A DNA stretch of 64,000 nucleotides from JAWOLE01 sp035263845 (GCA_035263845.1 DATFQY010000056.1:5748-69747), one strand, 5' to 3'; shown: positions 1 to 8,625, counted from the first letter of the stretch. A program made the numbers and translations. The notes: a model not told the origin generated them from the letters alone.

Positions 1-824
1 TCGATCCTGGCGAGGAGCATCTTTTTGACCTCGCCGTAACCCAATCCGCCTTTTCGGTAGCGAGCCGCGAGCGCCTCCCTCTCGGCGTCGTCCGCGAAGA
101 GGGAGTACAGCGCGAAGAGGTTGTCGTTGTCCGGGTCTTTCTCCGCCTCGACGGGGGTCGAATCGGTCACGATCCTCATCACGGAGTTCTTCAGCGCCGA
201 GCCCTCGGCGAAGATCTCGATGGTGTTCCCGTAGGACTTGCTCATCTTCTTGCCGTCAAGGCCCGGGACGGTCGGAGCCTTGTCGAGGCGAGCCTCGGGA
301 AGCGGAAAGACCCGCGAGTAGGTCGTGTTGAAGGAGCCGGCCATGTCGCGGGTCATCTCGATGTGCTGGACCTGGTCCTGGCCGACCGGAACCACGTTGG
401 AGCGGTAGATCAGGATGTCGGCCGCCATCAGGACCGGGTAGAAGAAGAGGCCCGCGCTGGGAGAGATGCCCTTGGCGATCTTGTCCTTGTAGGAATGGGC
501 GCGCTCGAGAAGCCCCATGCCCGTGACCGTCGAAAGGATCCAGGCCAGCTCCGTGACCTCCGGGATGTCCGACTGGCGGAAGAACGCCGTCCGCTCCGGG
601 TCCAGGCCCAGCGCCAGGTAATCGAGAGCGACGGCGCGGACGTTCTCGGAGAGCTCCCGGCGGTCCTGGATCGTCGTCAGCGCGTGGTAGTCGGCGATGA
701 AGTAGAAGCACTCGCCCTCGTCCTGGAGCCCGATGTGCTGGCGGATCGCGCCGAAGTAGTTCCCGAGGTGGAGCTTCCCCGAGGGCTGGACGCCCGAGAG
801 GATGCGGGGGCGGCGTGGGGTCAT
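1..824 (-). CDS. trpS: Tryptophanyl-tRNA synthetase, 3' end outside window
   Basis: Charges tRNA-Trp with tryptophan in the cytoplasm; class I aminoacyl-tRNA synthetase. The ATG at 822-824 gives an N-terminus MTPRRPRILSGVQPSGKLHL, followed by GNYFGA, which is the TrpS form of the HIGH signature. GKKMSKSYGN, the KMSKS ATP-binding loop, lies near residue 200. About 274 codons are visible of a family length near 330, so the tRNA-binding C-terminus is missing only because the window ends. There is no Shine-Dalgarno sequence; a TACAAT hexamer lies 8 bases before the ATG, suggesting a leaderless mRNA. Identity is secure. Confidence 0.96.
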   Translation of the reverse strand, partial: MTPRRPRILSGVQPSGKLHLGNYFGAIRQHIGLQDEGECFYFIADYHALTTIQDRRELSENVRAVALDYLALGLDPERTAFFRQSDIPEVTELAWILSTVTGMGLLERAHSYKDKIAKGISPSAGLFFYPVLMAADILIYRSNVVPVGQDQVQHIEMTRDMAGSFNTTYSRVFPLPEARLDKAPTVPGLDGKKMSKSYGNTIEIFAEGSALKNSVMRIVTDSTPVEAEKDPDNDNLFALYSLFADDAEREALAARYRKGGLGYGEVKKMLLARI

Positions 825-832
825 GCGGCAGG

Positions 833-838
833 ATTGTA
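833..838 (-). promoter_or_regulatory. Predicted -10 box of trpS (leaderless)
   Basis: Minus-strand TACAAT ends 8 bases before the trpS ATG. With normal -10 to +1 spacing, transcription would start at or within two bases of the start codon. No good -35 is visible because a tandem repeat lies immediately upstream. Confidence 0.5.
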
Positions 839-844
839 CGGGGA

Positions 845-868
845 GATTTGTGATTTGTGATTTGTGAT
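845..868. repeat. Tandem 8-mer repeat (TTTGTGAT family), copy 1
   Basis: Three tandem units of TTTGTGAT followed by CAGGGCTG, between divergent trpS and the hydrolase gene. The same unit plus the same CAGGGCTG flank recurs at 18495-18580, and the unit alone recurs inside uvrA at 25581-25612. Confidence 0.8.
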
Positions 869-909
869 CAGGGCTGTAAAGTTCGCCCACCAGAAAATCA
901 GGAGGGGAG

Positions 910-1932
910 ATGAGAAGGATTCGGTTCGCCACCGCGCTTGTTCTCTCGATGTCGGCCATCGCGATTTCCGTCTCGGCGAGGCAGGCCACGCCGGCCCCGA
1001 AGGGGACCCCGTCGCCGGCGGCGGAGCATCACGAACGCTCGCCCCAGGACATCTTCAAGGTCTACCCGCTCGGAGGCGGCGTCCACGCCCTCTTCGGACG
1101 GGGCGGCAACGTCGGCTTCTTCGTCGGGCCCGACGCCGTCCTCGTCATCGACTCCGAGTTCAAGGACATCGCCCCGGGCATCGTCGAGCAGATCAAGAAA
1201 GTCTCCGACAAGCCGATCAAGTTCCTCCTGAACACCCACCACCACGGCGACCATGTCGGAGGCAACGAGGTCTTCAAGCAGTTCGCGATGATCGTGGCCC
1301 ACGACAACGTCCGCAAGCGGATGCTCTCGTCGCCCACCGACATCCAGCGGGACTACCCGGCGATGATCGAGTCGGCGAAGAAGGCCGGCAACGAGCAGAT
1401 GGTCAAAGCCCTCACCGAACAGCTCGAGTGGGCGAGGAAGGTCCGGATCGAGGAGATCCCGGCGCCGATCATGACGTACGACTCGGAGCTGAGGATCTAC
1501 ATGGGAGACGAGACGATCCAGGTCTGGCACCTGCCTCCCGCGCACACCGACGGCGACAGCGTCATCTATTTCGAGAAGGCGAAGGTCCTCCACATGGGGG
1601 ACGACCTCTTCAACAAAGTCATCCCCTTCATCGACGTCAAGAGCGGCGGCTCGGTGAAGGGCTATCTCGCGGCGCTGGACAAGGTCCTGGCGAAGGTCCC
1701 GGCCGACGCGAAGGTCATCCCGGGGCACGGCGAGGTCACCGACATCGCGGGGATCAAGGCCTTCCGGCAGTACATCGCGGACGTCCTCGACGCCGCCCAG
1801 AAGGCGAAATCCGCCGGCAAGTCGAAAGAGGACTTCCTCAAGGACGTGGACCTGCCGGCCTACAAGGACTACGGCGGCTACAAGGACCGCTTCAAGGCGA
1901 ACGCCGGCTCCGCCTACGACGAAGTACGCTAG
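910..1932 (+). CDS. Secreted metallo-beta-lactamase-fold hydrolase
   Basis: Predicted zinc hydrolase exported to the periplasm. An N-terminal signal peptide (about residues 1-24, hydrophobic core after MRRIRF) precedes an MBL fold with the HxHxDH motif at H110/H112/D114/H115 (NTHHHGDHVGG). A later ligand His lies in PPAHTDGDS and a third in PGHGEVTD. Its 340 residues suit the subclass B3/cyclase-like secreted MBL proteins of Gram-negative bacteria; the substrate cannot be told, and a true beta-lactamase is not implied. The start is set by a strong AGGAGG-like site at 900-907. The gene converges on arsC with a 4-base overlap of stop codons. Confidence 0.88.
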   Translation: MRRIRFATALVLSMSAIAISVSARQATPAPKGTPSPAAEHHERSPQDIFKVYPLGGGVHALFGRGGNVGFFVGPDAVLVIDSEFKDIAPGIVEQIKKVSDKPIKFLLNTHHHGDHVGGNEVFKQFAMIVAHDNVRKRMLSSPTDIQRDYPAMIESAKKAGNEQMVKALTEQLEWARKVRIEEIPAPIMTYDSELRIYMGDETIQVWHLPPAHTDGDSVIYFEKAKVLHMGDDLFNKVIPFIDVKSGGSVKGYLAALDKVLAKVPADAKVIPGHGEVTDIAGIKAFRQYIADVLDAAQKAKSAGKSKEDFLKDVDLPAYKDYGGYKDRFKANAGSAYDEVR

Positions 1933-2348
1933 AGAGACTCGACCAGGGCGTCGATTCTCTTTCGCAGGTCGTCCCGCGTCTCGACGAACCGTTCGTAGCG
2001 GCGGACCGGGTCCGGCTCGAAGGACGGATCCTCGATGGTCCAGTGATCGATCCGTTTAGCGCTGGGCCAGACCGGGCAGTCCTGGGCGGCGGAGTCGCAG
2101 ACGGTGATGACCGCGTCGAGCTCCTCGTCGAGGAACTCCCTGGCGTCCTTCGAGCGAGCGCCGGCGATGTCGGACCCGAGCTCGGCCATGACCGTCACGG
2201 CGAGGGAGTGAACGCCGAACGCCGGACGGGACCCGGCGGAGACGGCGTCGAGAACGTCGGAGTGGTCCAGCCGGGCCAGCGCCTCGGCGATCTGGCTTCG
2301 CGCCGCGTTGCCGGTGCAGAGGAAGAGGACACGTTTCTTTCCGGTCAC
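1929..2348 (-). CDS. arsC: Thioredoxin-coupled arsenate reductase / LMW phosphatase-fold protein
   Basis: Reduces arsenate to arsenite using a low-molecular-weight tyrosine phosphatase fold. The P-loop Cys-x5-Arg is visible as C11-TGNAA-R17-S. A Cys pair at C84 and C91 (VCDSAAQDCP) matches the redox pair spacing of thioredoxin-dependent ArsC, which separates it from plain phosphatases. It is 139 residues long, as expected. The start codon is GTG with TACGTT about 7 bases upstream. No arsenite exporter or ArsR is nearby, so it stands alone. It converges on the hydrolase gene and diverges from ftsK across a short gap carrying a dispersed repeat. Confidence 0.88.
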   Translation of the reverse strand: MTGKKRVLFLCTGNAARSQIAEALARLDHSDVLDAVSAGSRPAFGVHSLAVTVMAELGSDIAGARSKDAREFLDEELDAVITVCDSAAQDCPVWPSAKRIDHWTIEDPSFEPDPVRRYERFVETRDDLRKRIDALVESL

Positions 2349-2372
2349 CCCGGGAACGTAGCACGACGGGGG

Positions 2373-2415
2373 TAGGTCCTTCGCTTCGCTCAGGATGACA
2401 AGGGATCCTGAGAGG
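2373..2415. repeat. REP-like dispersed repeat, copy 1
   Basis: Contains TTCGCTTCGCTCAGGATGA preceded by GGGGGTAGGTCC and followed by AAGGGATCCTGAG, in the arsC/ftsK intergenic gap. Related copies are at 8588-8625, 23701-23791, 36975-37070 and 53173-53200. Confidence 0.85.
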
Positions 2416-2464
2416 CGGAAAAGGGGAAAGTCCTTTCCTTTAAAGAGTTTTGGTCCGATAATGG

Positions 2465-4825
2465 ATGGGATTGGCCGAAGGTAGCTTCTGGCGCGGACGG
2501 ATCGCGGGCGAAGTCTTCGGGGTCCTCCTCGTCTTCGCGGCCGTGCTGGCGGCGCTGGCCCTCGTTTCCCACGATCCCCGGGACCCCAACCTCTTTTCGC
2601 TGACCGCCGGCGGCCAGGCGGCCTCGCCCAACAACTGGATCGGGGGGTTCGGGGCCTCCCTTTCCGCCGCCCTTTACGCCGTCATCGGCCTCGCGGCGTG
2701 GGGACTGCCGCTGCTGCTCTTCGTGCTGGGTTACCGCATGTTCCGCCAGCGCCCGGTGGAAAGCCCGGCGACCAAGACGATCGGCTTCTTCCTGCTCTTT
2801 CTCTCGATCCCGGCGCTGCTGTCCCTCGGCCTGGGCAGGAGGCAGCTCTTCGGCGAGGAGGCGGAGGCGGGAGGCGTCGTTGGTCGGGCCGTCGCGGAAG
2901 CGGTCCGGTCCAGGCTGGGAACGACGGGCGCCGTGCTTCTGGCGGCGGCGCTGCTCTTGATCGCGATCCCGCTCTCGACGCAGCTCTCCCTGGCCGACGT
3001 CTTCTCCGGGCTCCGGATCCGGTTCGCGGGCCTCTGGAGCCGTGCGACGGTCGCCTGGGTCCGCCGGCGCGACAAGAGGACCAAGGAGAGGCTCAAGAGG
3101 CGCGTCGTGGCCAAGCACCTCGAGAAGGCCCGGCGCGAGCCGGTCACGCTCTCGGAGGTCCCTTTCGTGGCGGAGGAAGGCCTCCCGACTGTTCGGGAAA
3201 TGCCGGGGCCCGGAGGTTTCTCCATCCGCAGGACCACGGCACCTGCCGCCCCGGTGGCCCAGGCCTCGGCCGCGCCGGCCGAGCCGCCGCCTCCCCGTCC
3301 GGCGAGGAAGGAGCCGCAGCCGCGGCTGCCGCTCGTCGGGATCGACGGCTACCCGTACCCCGAGGTCGGGGTCCTCGACAAGCACGAGGCCCGGGGCGTC
3401 GTGGACCGCAAGATCCTCGCTGAGACCGGCAGGACCATCGAGGCGAAGTGCCGGGAATTCGGCGTGGATGGCGACATCGTCGAGTACCACCCCGGACCGG
3501 TCGTCACGACCTACGAGTTCCGGCCGTCGGCAGGCATCAAGGTCAACCAGGTGATGAACCTCTCCGAGGACCTCGCGCTGACGCTGTCGGCCGAGTCGAT
3601 CCGGATCGAGCGGCTGCCGGGCCGGGCGAGCGTCGGCATCGAGGTCCCCAACCCCGGCGGGGGCGAGATCATCTCGCTTCGCGACGTCATCGAGTCCGAG
3701 AAGTTCAAGAGCTCGCCCTCGCTGCTGACCCTCGCCCTCGGCAAGGACATCCACGGCGAGCCGGTCGTGGACGACCTGCGCAGCATGCCGCACCTGCTGA
3801 TCGCCGGGACGACCGGCTCCGGAAAGAGCGTCGGCATCAACGCGCTCTTGACCTCCGTCCTCTTCAAGGCGCGGCCGGACCAGGTCAAGCTGATCCTCAT
3901 CGACCCGAAGATGGTGGAGCTGGAGATCTACGAGCACCTCCCGCACCTTCTGACGCCGATCATCATCGACCCCCGCAAGGCGGCCAACGCGCTGAAGTGG
4001 GCGGTCGGCGTGATGGAGGACCGCTTCCAGACGCTCTCGGACGTCGGCGAGGTCCGCAACGCGGAACAGTACAACGCGGCGATCCGGGACCCCGACGTCG
4101 TCAAGCGTGTGCGCGCGGAGCACGACGACCCGGATTTCAAGCTCGAGCCGATGCCGCTGATCGTCATCGTCATCGACGAGCTGGCCGACCTCATGATGAC
4201 CGCCCCCAAGGAGGTCGAAGAAGCGATCGTCCGGCTGGCGCAAAAGGCCCGCGCCGTCGGGATCCACCTCGTCGTCGCGACGCAGCGGCCGTCCGTGGAC
4301 GTCCTGACCGGGTTGATCAAGGCGAATCTCCCGTCGCGGATCGCGTTCAAGGTCTCTTCGCGGATCGATTCGCGGGTGATCCTCGACGGCAACGGGGCGG
4401 AGAGGCTGCTCGGCCGCGGCGACATGCTCTTCCTGGCTCCCCGGACCTCGCGATTGATCCGCGTCCACGGCGCGTTCGTCTCGGTCCAGGAGACTGCCCG
4501 GCTGGTCAAGCGGCTGCGGCAGCTCGGCAAGCCGCAGTACGACGAGGCCGTGACCAGGGAGCAGATCGACGTCGCGGAGCGGGAAGGGTCCGAGGGAGAC
4601 GACGCGGATCCCCTGTACGACGAGGCCGCCCGGCTCGTCGTGCGAGAGAAGATGGCCTCGATCTCCTTCCTCCAGCGCCGGATGGGCGTCGGATTCTCCC
4701 GGGCCGGGAAGCTCATCGACATGATGGCGCGCGACGGGCTGCTCGGCCCGCAGCGGGGATCCAAGCCCCGCGAGGTGCTCGTGTCGGAGGACTACTTCGA
4801 AGAGGTGGACCGGCAGCCTCGATGA
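2465..4825 (+). CDS. ftsK: FtsK/SpoIIIE-type DNA translocase
   Basis: Septum-anchored ATPase that pumps chromosomal DNA during division. The first about 175 residues hold four hydrophobic segments (near 18-34, 63-87, 101-119 and 150-170), then a Pro/Ala-rich linker (about 255-285), the FtsK alpha domain, and a RecA-like motor with Walker A GTTGSGKS at 448-455 and a Walker B-like VIVIDELADL. The C-terminal gamma winged helix ends in MMARDGLLGPQRGSKPREVL. Length is 786 residues, typical of short-linker FtsK. The upstream in-frame ATG is absent; ATG 2461 is out of frame. It leads a run of overlapping genes through rsmB. Confidence 0.96.
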   Translation: MGLAEGSFWRGRIAGEVFGVLLVFAAVLAALALVSHDPRDPNLFSLTAGGQAASPNNWIGGFGASLSAALYAVIGLAAWGLPLLLFVLGYRMFRQRPVESPATKTIGFFLLFLSIPALLSLGLGRRQLFGEEAEAGGVVGRAVAEAVRSRLGTTGAVLLAAALLLIAIPLSTQLSLADVFSGLRIRFAGLWSRATVAWVRRRDKRTKERLKRRVVAKHLEKARREPVTLSEVPFVAEEGLPTVREMPGPGGFSIRRTTAPAAPVAQASAAPAEPPPPRPARKEPQPRLPLVGIDGYPYPEVGVLDKHEARGVVDRKILAETGRTIEAKCREFGVDGDIVEYHPGPVVTTYEFRPSAGIKVNQVMNLSEDLALTLSAESIRIERLPGRASVGIEVPNPGGGEIISLRDVIESEKFKSSPSLLTLALGKDIHGEPVVDDLRSMPHLLIAGTTGSGKSVGINALLTSVLFKARPDQVKLILIDPKMVELEIYEHLPHLLTPIIIDPRKAANALKWAVGVMEDRFQTLSDVGEVRNAEQYNAAIRDPDVVKRVRAEHDDPDFKLEPMPLIVIVIDELADLMMTAPKEVEEAIVRLAQKARAVGIHLVVATQRPSVDVLTGLIKANLPSRIAFKVSSRIDSRVILDGNGAERLLGRGDMLFLAPRTSRLIRVHGAFVSVQETARLVKRLRQLGKPQYDEAVTREQIDVAEREGSEGDDADPLYDEAARLVVREKMASISFLQRRMGVGFSRAGKLIDMMARDGLLGPQRGSKPREVLVSEDYFEEVDRQPR

Positions 4826-5145
4826 GCCCGGCCAGCCTCGTTCTCCTCGCCGCGGCGGTCGCGGCGCCGGCCGTCGCTTTTCTCGTCTACCGGCTCGCGC
4901 GCGGACTCGGTTTCCTGGACCCTCCCGCCGACAAGCAGCACGAGTACCGCCGGACGATCGTCGTGGCGGTCTACGCCCTCCTCCTATTCCTTCCGGTCCT
5001 CTTCTACGGTTTCGGGAAGCGCTGGCCGGGAGCCTGGGGCCTTTTCGGCATCGCCACGGGCCTCGCCCTCGCCGTGACCAGCGCCGTCGCGATCCGCTCC
5101 GCCTTCGTCCTCTGGAGGATCCGTCACCCGAAAACCCGCCTCTAG
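4822..5145 (+). CDS. Small three-helix membrane protein, function unknown
   Basis: A 107-residue hydrophobic protein starting in the ATGA overlap with the ftsK stop, so probably translationally coupled to it. Three likely membrane helices are visible (about residues 5-25, 46-63 and 72-94), with a conserved-looking DPPADKQHEYRR stretch between the first two. I do not recognise a family. Its stop codon TAG doubles as the start of a TAGAAT hexamer that sits just before fmt. Confidence 0.7.
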   Translation: MSPASLVLLAAAVAAPAVAFLVYRLARGLGFLDPPADKQHEYRRTIVVAVYALLLFLPVLFYGFGKRWPGAWGLFGIATGLALAVTSAVAIRSAFVLWRIRHPKTRL

Positions 5146-5148
5146 AAT
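5143..5148 (+). promoter_or_regulatory. Predicted -10 box of fmt, merged with upstream stop codon
   Basis: TAGAAT whose first three bases are the stop of the preceding gene; it ends 6 bases before the fmt ATG. A transcript from it would be leaderless. Confidence 0.4.
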
Positions 5149-5154
5149 GACGGG

Positions 5155-6090
5155 ATGCGGGCCGTTTTTTTCGGAACTCCCGAATTCGCGGCGCCGTCTC
5201 TGGCCGCGCTGAGGGGGGCGGGGTTCGAGGTCCCGCTCGTCCTGACCCAGCCGGACCGGCCGGTGGGGCGACGCTCGACGCCGGTGCCTTCTCCGGTGGC
5301 GCGCCTGGCGGCGGATCTCGGCATTCCCGTCGAAAAACCGGAGCGGCTGCGAGGCAACGCCGCCCTTTTCGACGCGATCCGCCGGCTCTCTCCCGACGCG
5401 GGAGTCGTGGTCGCGTACGGGAAGATCCTTCCCGGCGAGCTGCTGGAAATCCCCCACCTCGGGTTCGTCAACGTCCACGCGTCCCTGCTTCCGAAGTTCC
5501 GGGGAGCGTCGCCGGTCGCGGCGGCGATCCTCGCGGGGGAGAAGGAGACCGGCGTCACGACGATGCGGGTCGTCGAGGAGCTGGACGCCGGGCCGGTCTA
5601 CCTCACGCGCAAGGTCCCGATCGGTCCGGGCGAGGACGCCGCGGCCCTGTCGAAGCGCCTGGCCGAGCTCGGCGCGCCGCTCCTCGTCGAGACGCTCCGC
5701 GGGCTGGAGGCCGGGACCCTTCGAGCGGCGCCGCAGTCGGGCGAGCCCTCCTTCTGCCGGACGATCCGGCGCGAAGACGGCGAGATCGACTGGACGCGGG
5801 ACTCCGGCGATCTGCTACGCCGGCTGCGGGCCTACGCGCCATGGCCCGGCCTCTTCACGTTCCTCGGCGAGGAGCGCGTCAAGGTCCTCGATCTCGCGCC
5901 CGGCCCTTCGGGACGCGGCGAGCCGGCCGGCAGCGTCTGGGTGGAAGACGGCCGTCCGTTCGTGTCCGCGGGGGGCGGCTCCTCCGTCGAGCTCCGATCC
6001 CTTCAGCGGGCCGGGCGGCAGCCGGTCACCGGCGCGGAGTTCGCCCGGGCGGCCAAGCTGCCCGTCGCGTTCGGCCGCGCACCCGCCTGA
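5155..6090 (+). CDS. fmt: Methionyl-tRNA formyltransferase
   Basis: Formylates initiator Met-tRNA using 10-formyl-tetrahydrofolate. The N-terminus MRAVFFGTPEFAAPSL is the classic start. The catalytic Asn/His region appears as GFVNVHASLLPKFRGASPV, followed by EETGVTTM-like VTTMRVVEELDAGPV. A C-terminal OB-fold tRNA-binding region follows (residues about 205-311). Length is 311, normal. No Shine-Dalgarno is evident. It overlaps rsmB by one base (TGATG), the common fmt-rsmB pairing. Confidence 0.96.
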   Translation: MRAVFFGTPEFAAPSLAALRGAGFEVPLVLTQPDRPVGRRSTPVPSPVARLAADLGIPVEKPERLRGNAALFDAIRRLSPDAGVVVAYGKILPGELLEIPHLGFVNVHASLLPKFRGASPVAAAILAGEKETGVTTMRVVEELDAGPVYLTRKVPIGPGEDAAALSKRLAELGAPLLVETLRGLEAGTLRAAPQSGEPSFCRTIRREDGEIDWTRDSGDLLRRLRAYAPWPGLFTFLGEERVKVLDLAPGPSGRGEPAGSVWVEDGRPFVSAGGGSSVELRSLQRAGRQPVTGAEFARAAKLPVAFGRAPA

Positions 6091-7427
6091 TGGCGCGCGC
6101 CGTCTCGCCGGCCCGCCGCCGCGCGGTCGCCGTCCTGCGGGAGATCCTCGAGAAGTCCGGGCGCTCCAACCTCCTCCTGGCGGAGAAGTCCCGTGACCTC
6201 GCGCCTCCCGACGCTGACCTCCTTCGCGCGATCGTCCTCGGCGTCCTGCGCCACAAGACCGCGCTCGACGCGGAGATCGCCTCCGTCTCCCGCGTGCCGC
6301 TTCCCCGTCTGGCGCCCAACCTTCGGGAGATCCTGGAGGTGGGCCTGTTCCAGGTTCGCCACCTCGACCGCGTTCCCGCCTACGCGGCGGTGGACGATGC
6401 CGTCTCCCACGCGAAGGCAAGAGGCGGAACCGGGGCCGGCGGTCTGGTGAACGCCATCCTCCGGAACCTGCTTCGCAGGCCGCCGGAAATCCGAAATCCG
6501 AAGTCCGAAATCCGAAACGCGGGCCCGGAGCGGCTCGCCGTCCACTACTCCCATCCGAAGTTCCTCGTCGAGCGCTGGCTCGAGCGCTTCGGAGCGCAAA
6601 CGACCGCAGGCATTCTCGACGCCGACAATGCCCCTTCCGCTCTCGACCTCATGACGAATCCCCGCCGGGGCGATCGGGAATCGCTCCGCGCCGCCCTCGC
6701 CGCCGAGGGCGTGGAGACGGCCGTCTCCCCGCTTTCGCCGCTGGCTCTCTCCGTCGTCTCGGGCAATCCCCTGCGCTCGCCCCTCTTCGCGGCGGGGCGC
6801 TTCACGGTCCAGGACGTCGGCTCGCAGCTTCTTCCGCTTCTTCTGCCGCCGGGCGAGCTCCTCGTGGATCTCGCCGCGGCGCCGGGTGGTAAGTCCTTCT
6901 CGGCCGTTCTTCACGGCCGGGTGAAACGCTCGATCGCGCTCGACTCCTCCTCGCCGCGCCTGCGGCTTCTGTTGGAAAACCGCTCGCGCCTGGACGTGCC
7001 CGAGGTCGCCGCGGCGGCCGGCGACGTCCTTGCCCCGCCCCTCGCCGCCGGCCTCTCCGATCGCGTGCTCTTCGACGCGCCGTGCAGCGGCACGGGGACC
7101 CTTCGCAAGAACCCGGAGATCCGGTACCGGGTCACGCCGGAGGCGATCGAGCGTCTTTCGCGGGCTCAGGAATCCGGCCTCGAATCCGCGGCGAGCCTGC
7201 TCGCGCCGGGCGGCTACCTCCTCTACTCCACCTGCAGCCTCGAGCTCGAGGAGAACGAGCGCGTCGTCGAGCGGGTCCTTGCGAGGTCCGCGGAGATCCG
7301 GCCGGCGGCGATCGAGGCTCCCGAAGCCCTGCGGACTTTGGTCTCGGGTCACCGGTTCCGGATCCTGCCGGGTCCGACGACCGACGGGTTCACGGCGCAT
7401 CTGATCCGGCGCGCGCCGGCGGGCTAG
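6090..7427 (+). CDS. rsmB: 16S rRNA (cytosine-967-C5)-methyltransferase
   Basis: SAM-dependent methyltransferase of the NOL1/NOP2/Sun family acting on 16S rRNA C967. A NusB-like RNA-binding domain fills residues about 1-130, and the catalytic domain carries the SAM motif LVDLAAAPGGKS, the PC motif DAPCSGTGTL near residue 330, and the nucleophile motif STCSLE near 380. The ATG overlaps the fmt stop by one base. Between the two domains, residues about 132-142 are encoded by a tandem repeat of AAATCCG (6485-6517) and read EIRNPKSEIRN, an insertion not expected in the family. Translation stays open through it. Confidence 0.94.
   Translation: MARAVSPARRRAVAVLREILEKSGRSNLLLAEKSRDLAPPDADLLRAIVLGVLRHKTALDAEIASVSRVPLPRLAPNLREILEVGLFQVRHLDRVPAYAAVDDAVSHAKARGGTGAGGLVNAILRNLLRRPPEIRNPKSEIRNAGPERLAVHYSHPKFLVERWLERFGAQTTAGILDADNAPSALDLMTNPRRGDRESLRAALAAEGVETAVSPLSPLALSVVSGNPLRSPLFAAGRFTVQDVGSQLLPLLLPPGELLVDLAAAPGGKSFSAVLHGRVKRSIALDSSSPRLRLLLENRSRLDVPEVAAAAGDVLAPPLAAGLSDRVLFDAPCSGTGTLRKNPEIRYRVTPEAIERLSRAQESGLESAASLLAPGGYLLYSTCSLELEENERVVERVLARSAEIRPAAIEAPEALRTLVSGHRFRILPGPTTDGFTAHLIRRAPAG
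6485..6517. repeat. In-frame tandem 7-mer repeat (AAATCCG) inside rsmB
   Basis: About four and a half tandem units of AAATCCG/AAGTCCG. It lies in the linker between the NusB-like and methyltransferase domains and adds about 11 residues without breaking the frame. Confidence 0.8.
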
Positions 7428-7430
7428 AAT
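7425..7430 (+). promoter_or_regulatory. Predicted -10 box of the DegT-family gene, merged with rsmB stop
   Basis: TAGAAT; its TAG is the rsmB stop. It ends 9 bases before the GTG at 7440. Same stop/-10 arrangement as at 5143-5148. Confidence 0.42.
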
Positions 7431-7439
7431 CGCCGCCCC

Positions 7440-8561
7440 GTGGCTCGACAGAACGTCCCGCCTCTCGACCTGACCCGCTACGACGAGGAGTTGAAGCGCG
7501 AGATCTCCCGCCGCGTGTTGGAGGTTTTCGAGACCGGCCGGTTCATCCTGGGCCCGGCCAACGAGGACTTCGAGAAGGCCTTCGCCGCAGAGATCGGGTC
7601 AGCCCACGCGATCGGAGTCTCCTCGGGAACCGATGCGCTCTTAGTCTCGCTGATGGCGCTCCGGATCGGCGACGGGGACGAGGTCATCACGACGCCCTTC
7701 ACGTTTTTCGCTTCGGCGGGGGTCGCCGCGCGCCTCTGCGCCCGGCCGGTGTTCGTGGACATCGAGCCGGACACCTTCGGCATGGAGCCGGACAGGCTCG
7801 AGGCGGCGATCACCCCGCGTACGAAGGCGATCCAGCCCGTGCACCTCTACGGGCAGTGCGCGGAGATGACGCCGATTCTCGAGATCGGGAAGCGGCGCGG
7901 CGTCCCGGTCGTCGAGGACGCATGCCAGGCGGTCGGCGCGAGCTACGGCGGCCGCCAGGCGGGAACGATGGGGCGGATGGGGGCGTTCTCGTTCTATCCG
8001 ACGAAGAACCTCGGCGGGGCGGGGGACGCGGGCGCGGTCGTGACGGATGACGAGGAGACGGCGAGGCTCCTGCGCAGCCTGCGCCTCCACGGCGAGACGA
8101 CGAGGTATCACCACTCGCGGGTGGGAGGGAACTTCCGCATGGACGCGCTGCAGGCGGCGGTGCTGGCGGCGAAGCTGCCGCGGTTGAAGGCGTGGAACGA
8201 GCGGCGGCGGGCGATCGCGGCGAGGTACGGCGAGCTCCTCGGGGCCGCGGAGCGAGAGGGGAAGGTCGCGCTGCCGAAGGAGGCTGCCGGGCGGCGGCAC
8301 GTCTACCACCAGTACGTCGTTCGGGTCGCGAACCGGGACGCCGTCCGAGAGAAGCTGTCGGCGGCGGGTGTGGGGACGTCCGTGTTCTACCCGGTCCCGC
8401 TGCACCTGCAGGAGTGCTTCCGGGAGCTCGGGCATCGCGAGGGGGCGTTCCCCGTCGCCGAGAAAGCGGCGAAGGAGGTGCTCGCGCTGCCGATCTTCGC
8501 GGAGATGCGGGACGACGAGGTGGAGAGCGTGGCGGAGGCGCTGGTCGAGGCGGTGGCGTAG
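7440..8561 (+). CDS. DegT/DnrJ/EryC1/StrS-family sugar aminotransferase
   Basis: PLP-dependent aminotransferase that makes amino sugars from nucleotide-linked ketosugars for surface glycans. PLP-binding landmarks are SSGTDALLVSLMAL near 61-74, VVEDACQAVGASY near 157, and the Schiff-base lysine K189 in FYPTKNLGG. The 373-residue length is typical. The start is GTG, 12 bases after rsmB, with TAGAAT and no Shine-Dalgarno before it. The neighbouring, oppositely oriented gmd could supply a GDP-4-keto sugar (perosamine-like chemistry), but that link is inference. Confidence 0.9.
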   Translation: MARQNVPPLDLTRYDEELKREISRRVLEVFETGRFILGPANEDFEKAFAAEIGSAHAIGVSSGTDALLVSLMALRIGDGDEVITTPFTFFASAGVAARLCARPVFVDIEPDTFGMEPDRLEAAITPRTKAIQPVHLYGQCAEMTPILEIGKRRGVPVVEDACQAVGASYGGRQAGTMGRMGAFSFYPTKNLGGAGDAGAVVTDDEETARLLRSLRLHGETTRYHHSRVGGNFRMDALQAAVLAAKLPRLKAWNERRRAIAARYGELLGAAEREGKVALPKEAAGRRHVYHQYVVRVANRDAVREKLSAAGVGTSVFYPVPLHLQECFRELGHREGAFPVAEKAAKEVLALPIFAEMRDDEVESVAEALVEAVA

Positions 8562-8587
8562 AGAGCCGAACGCGGCTCAACGACCGA

Positions 8588-8625
8588 GATCCTTCGGTCG
8601 CTTCGCTTACCTCAGGTTGACAAGG
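8588..8625. repeat. Degenerate REP-like repeat, copy 2, in the 8562-8753 gap
   Basis: Reads GATCCTTCGGTCGCTTCGCT followed by TACCTCAGGTTGACAAGGC, a diverged copy of the CCTTCGCTTCGCTCAGGATG element. The rest of the 192-base gap between the two convergent genes holds GC-rich palindromic sequence and no recognisable gene. Confidence 0.6.

Noticed and set aside
845..868. Possible CRISPR-like array
   Set aside because: Units are 8 bases with no spacers; similar tandem blocks elsewhere also lack spacers and cas genes.
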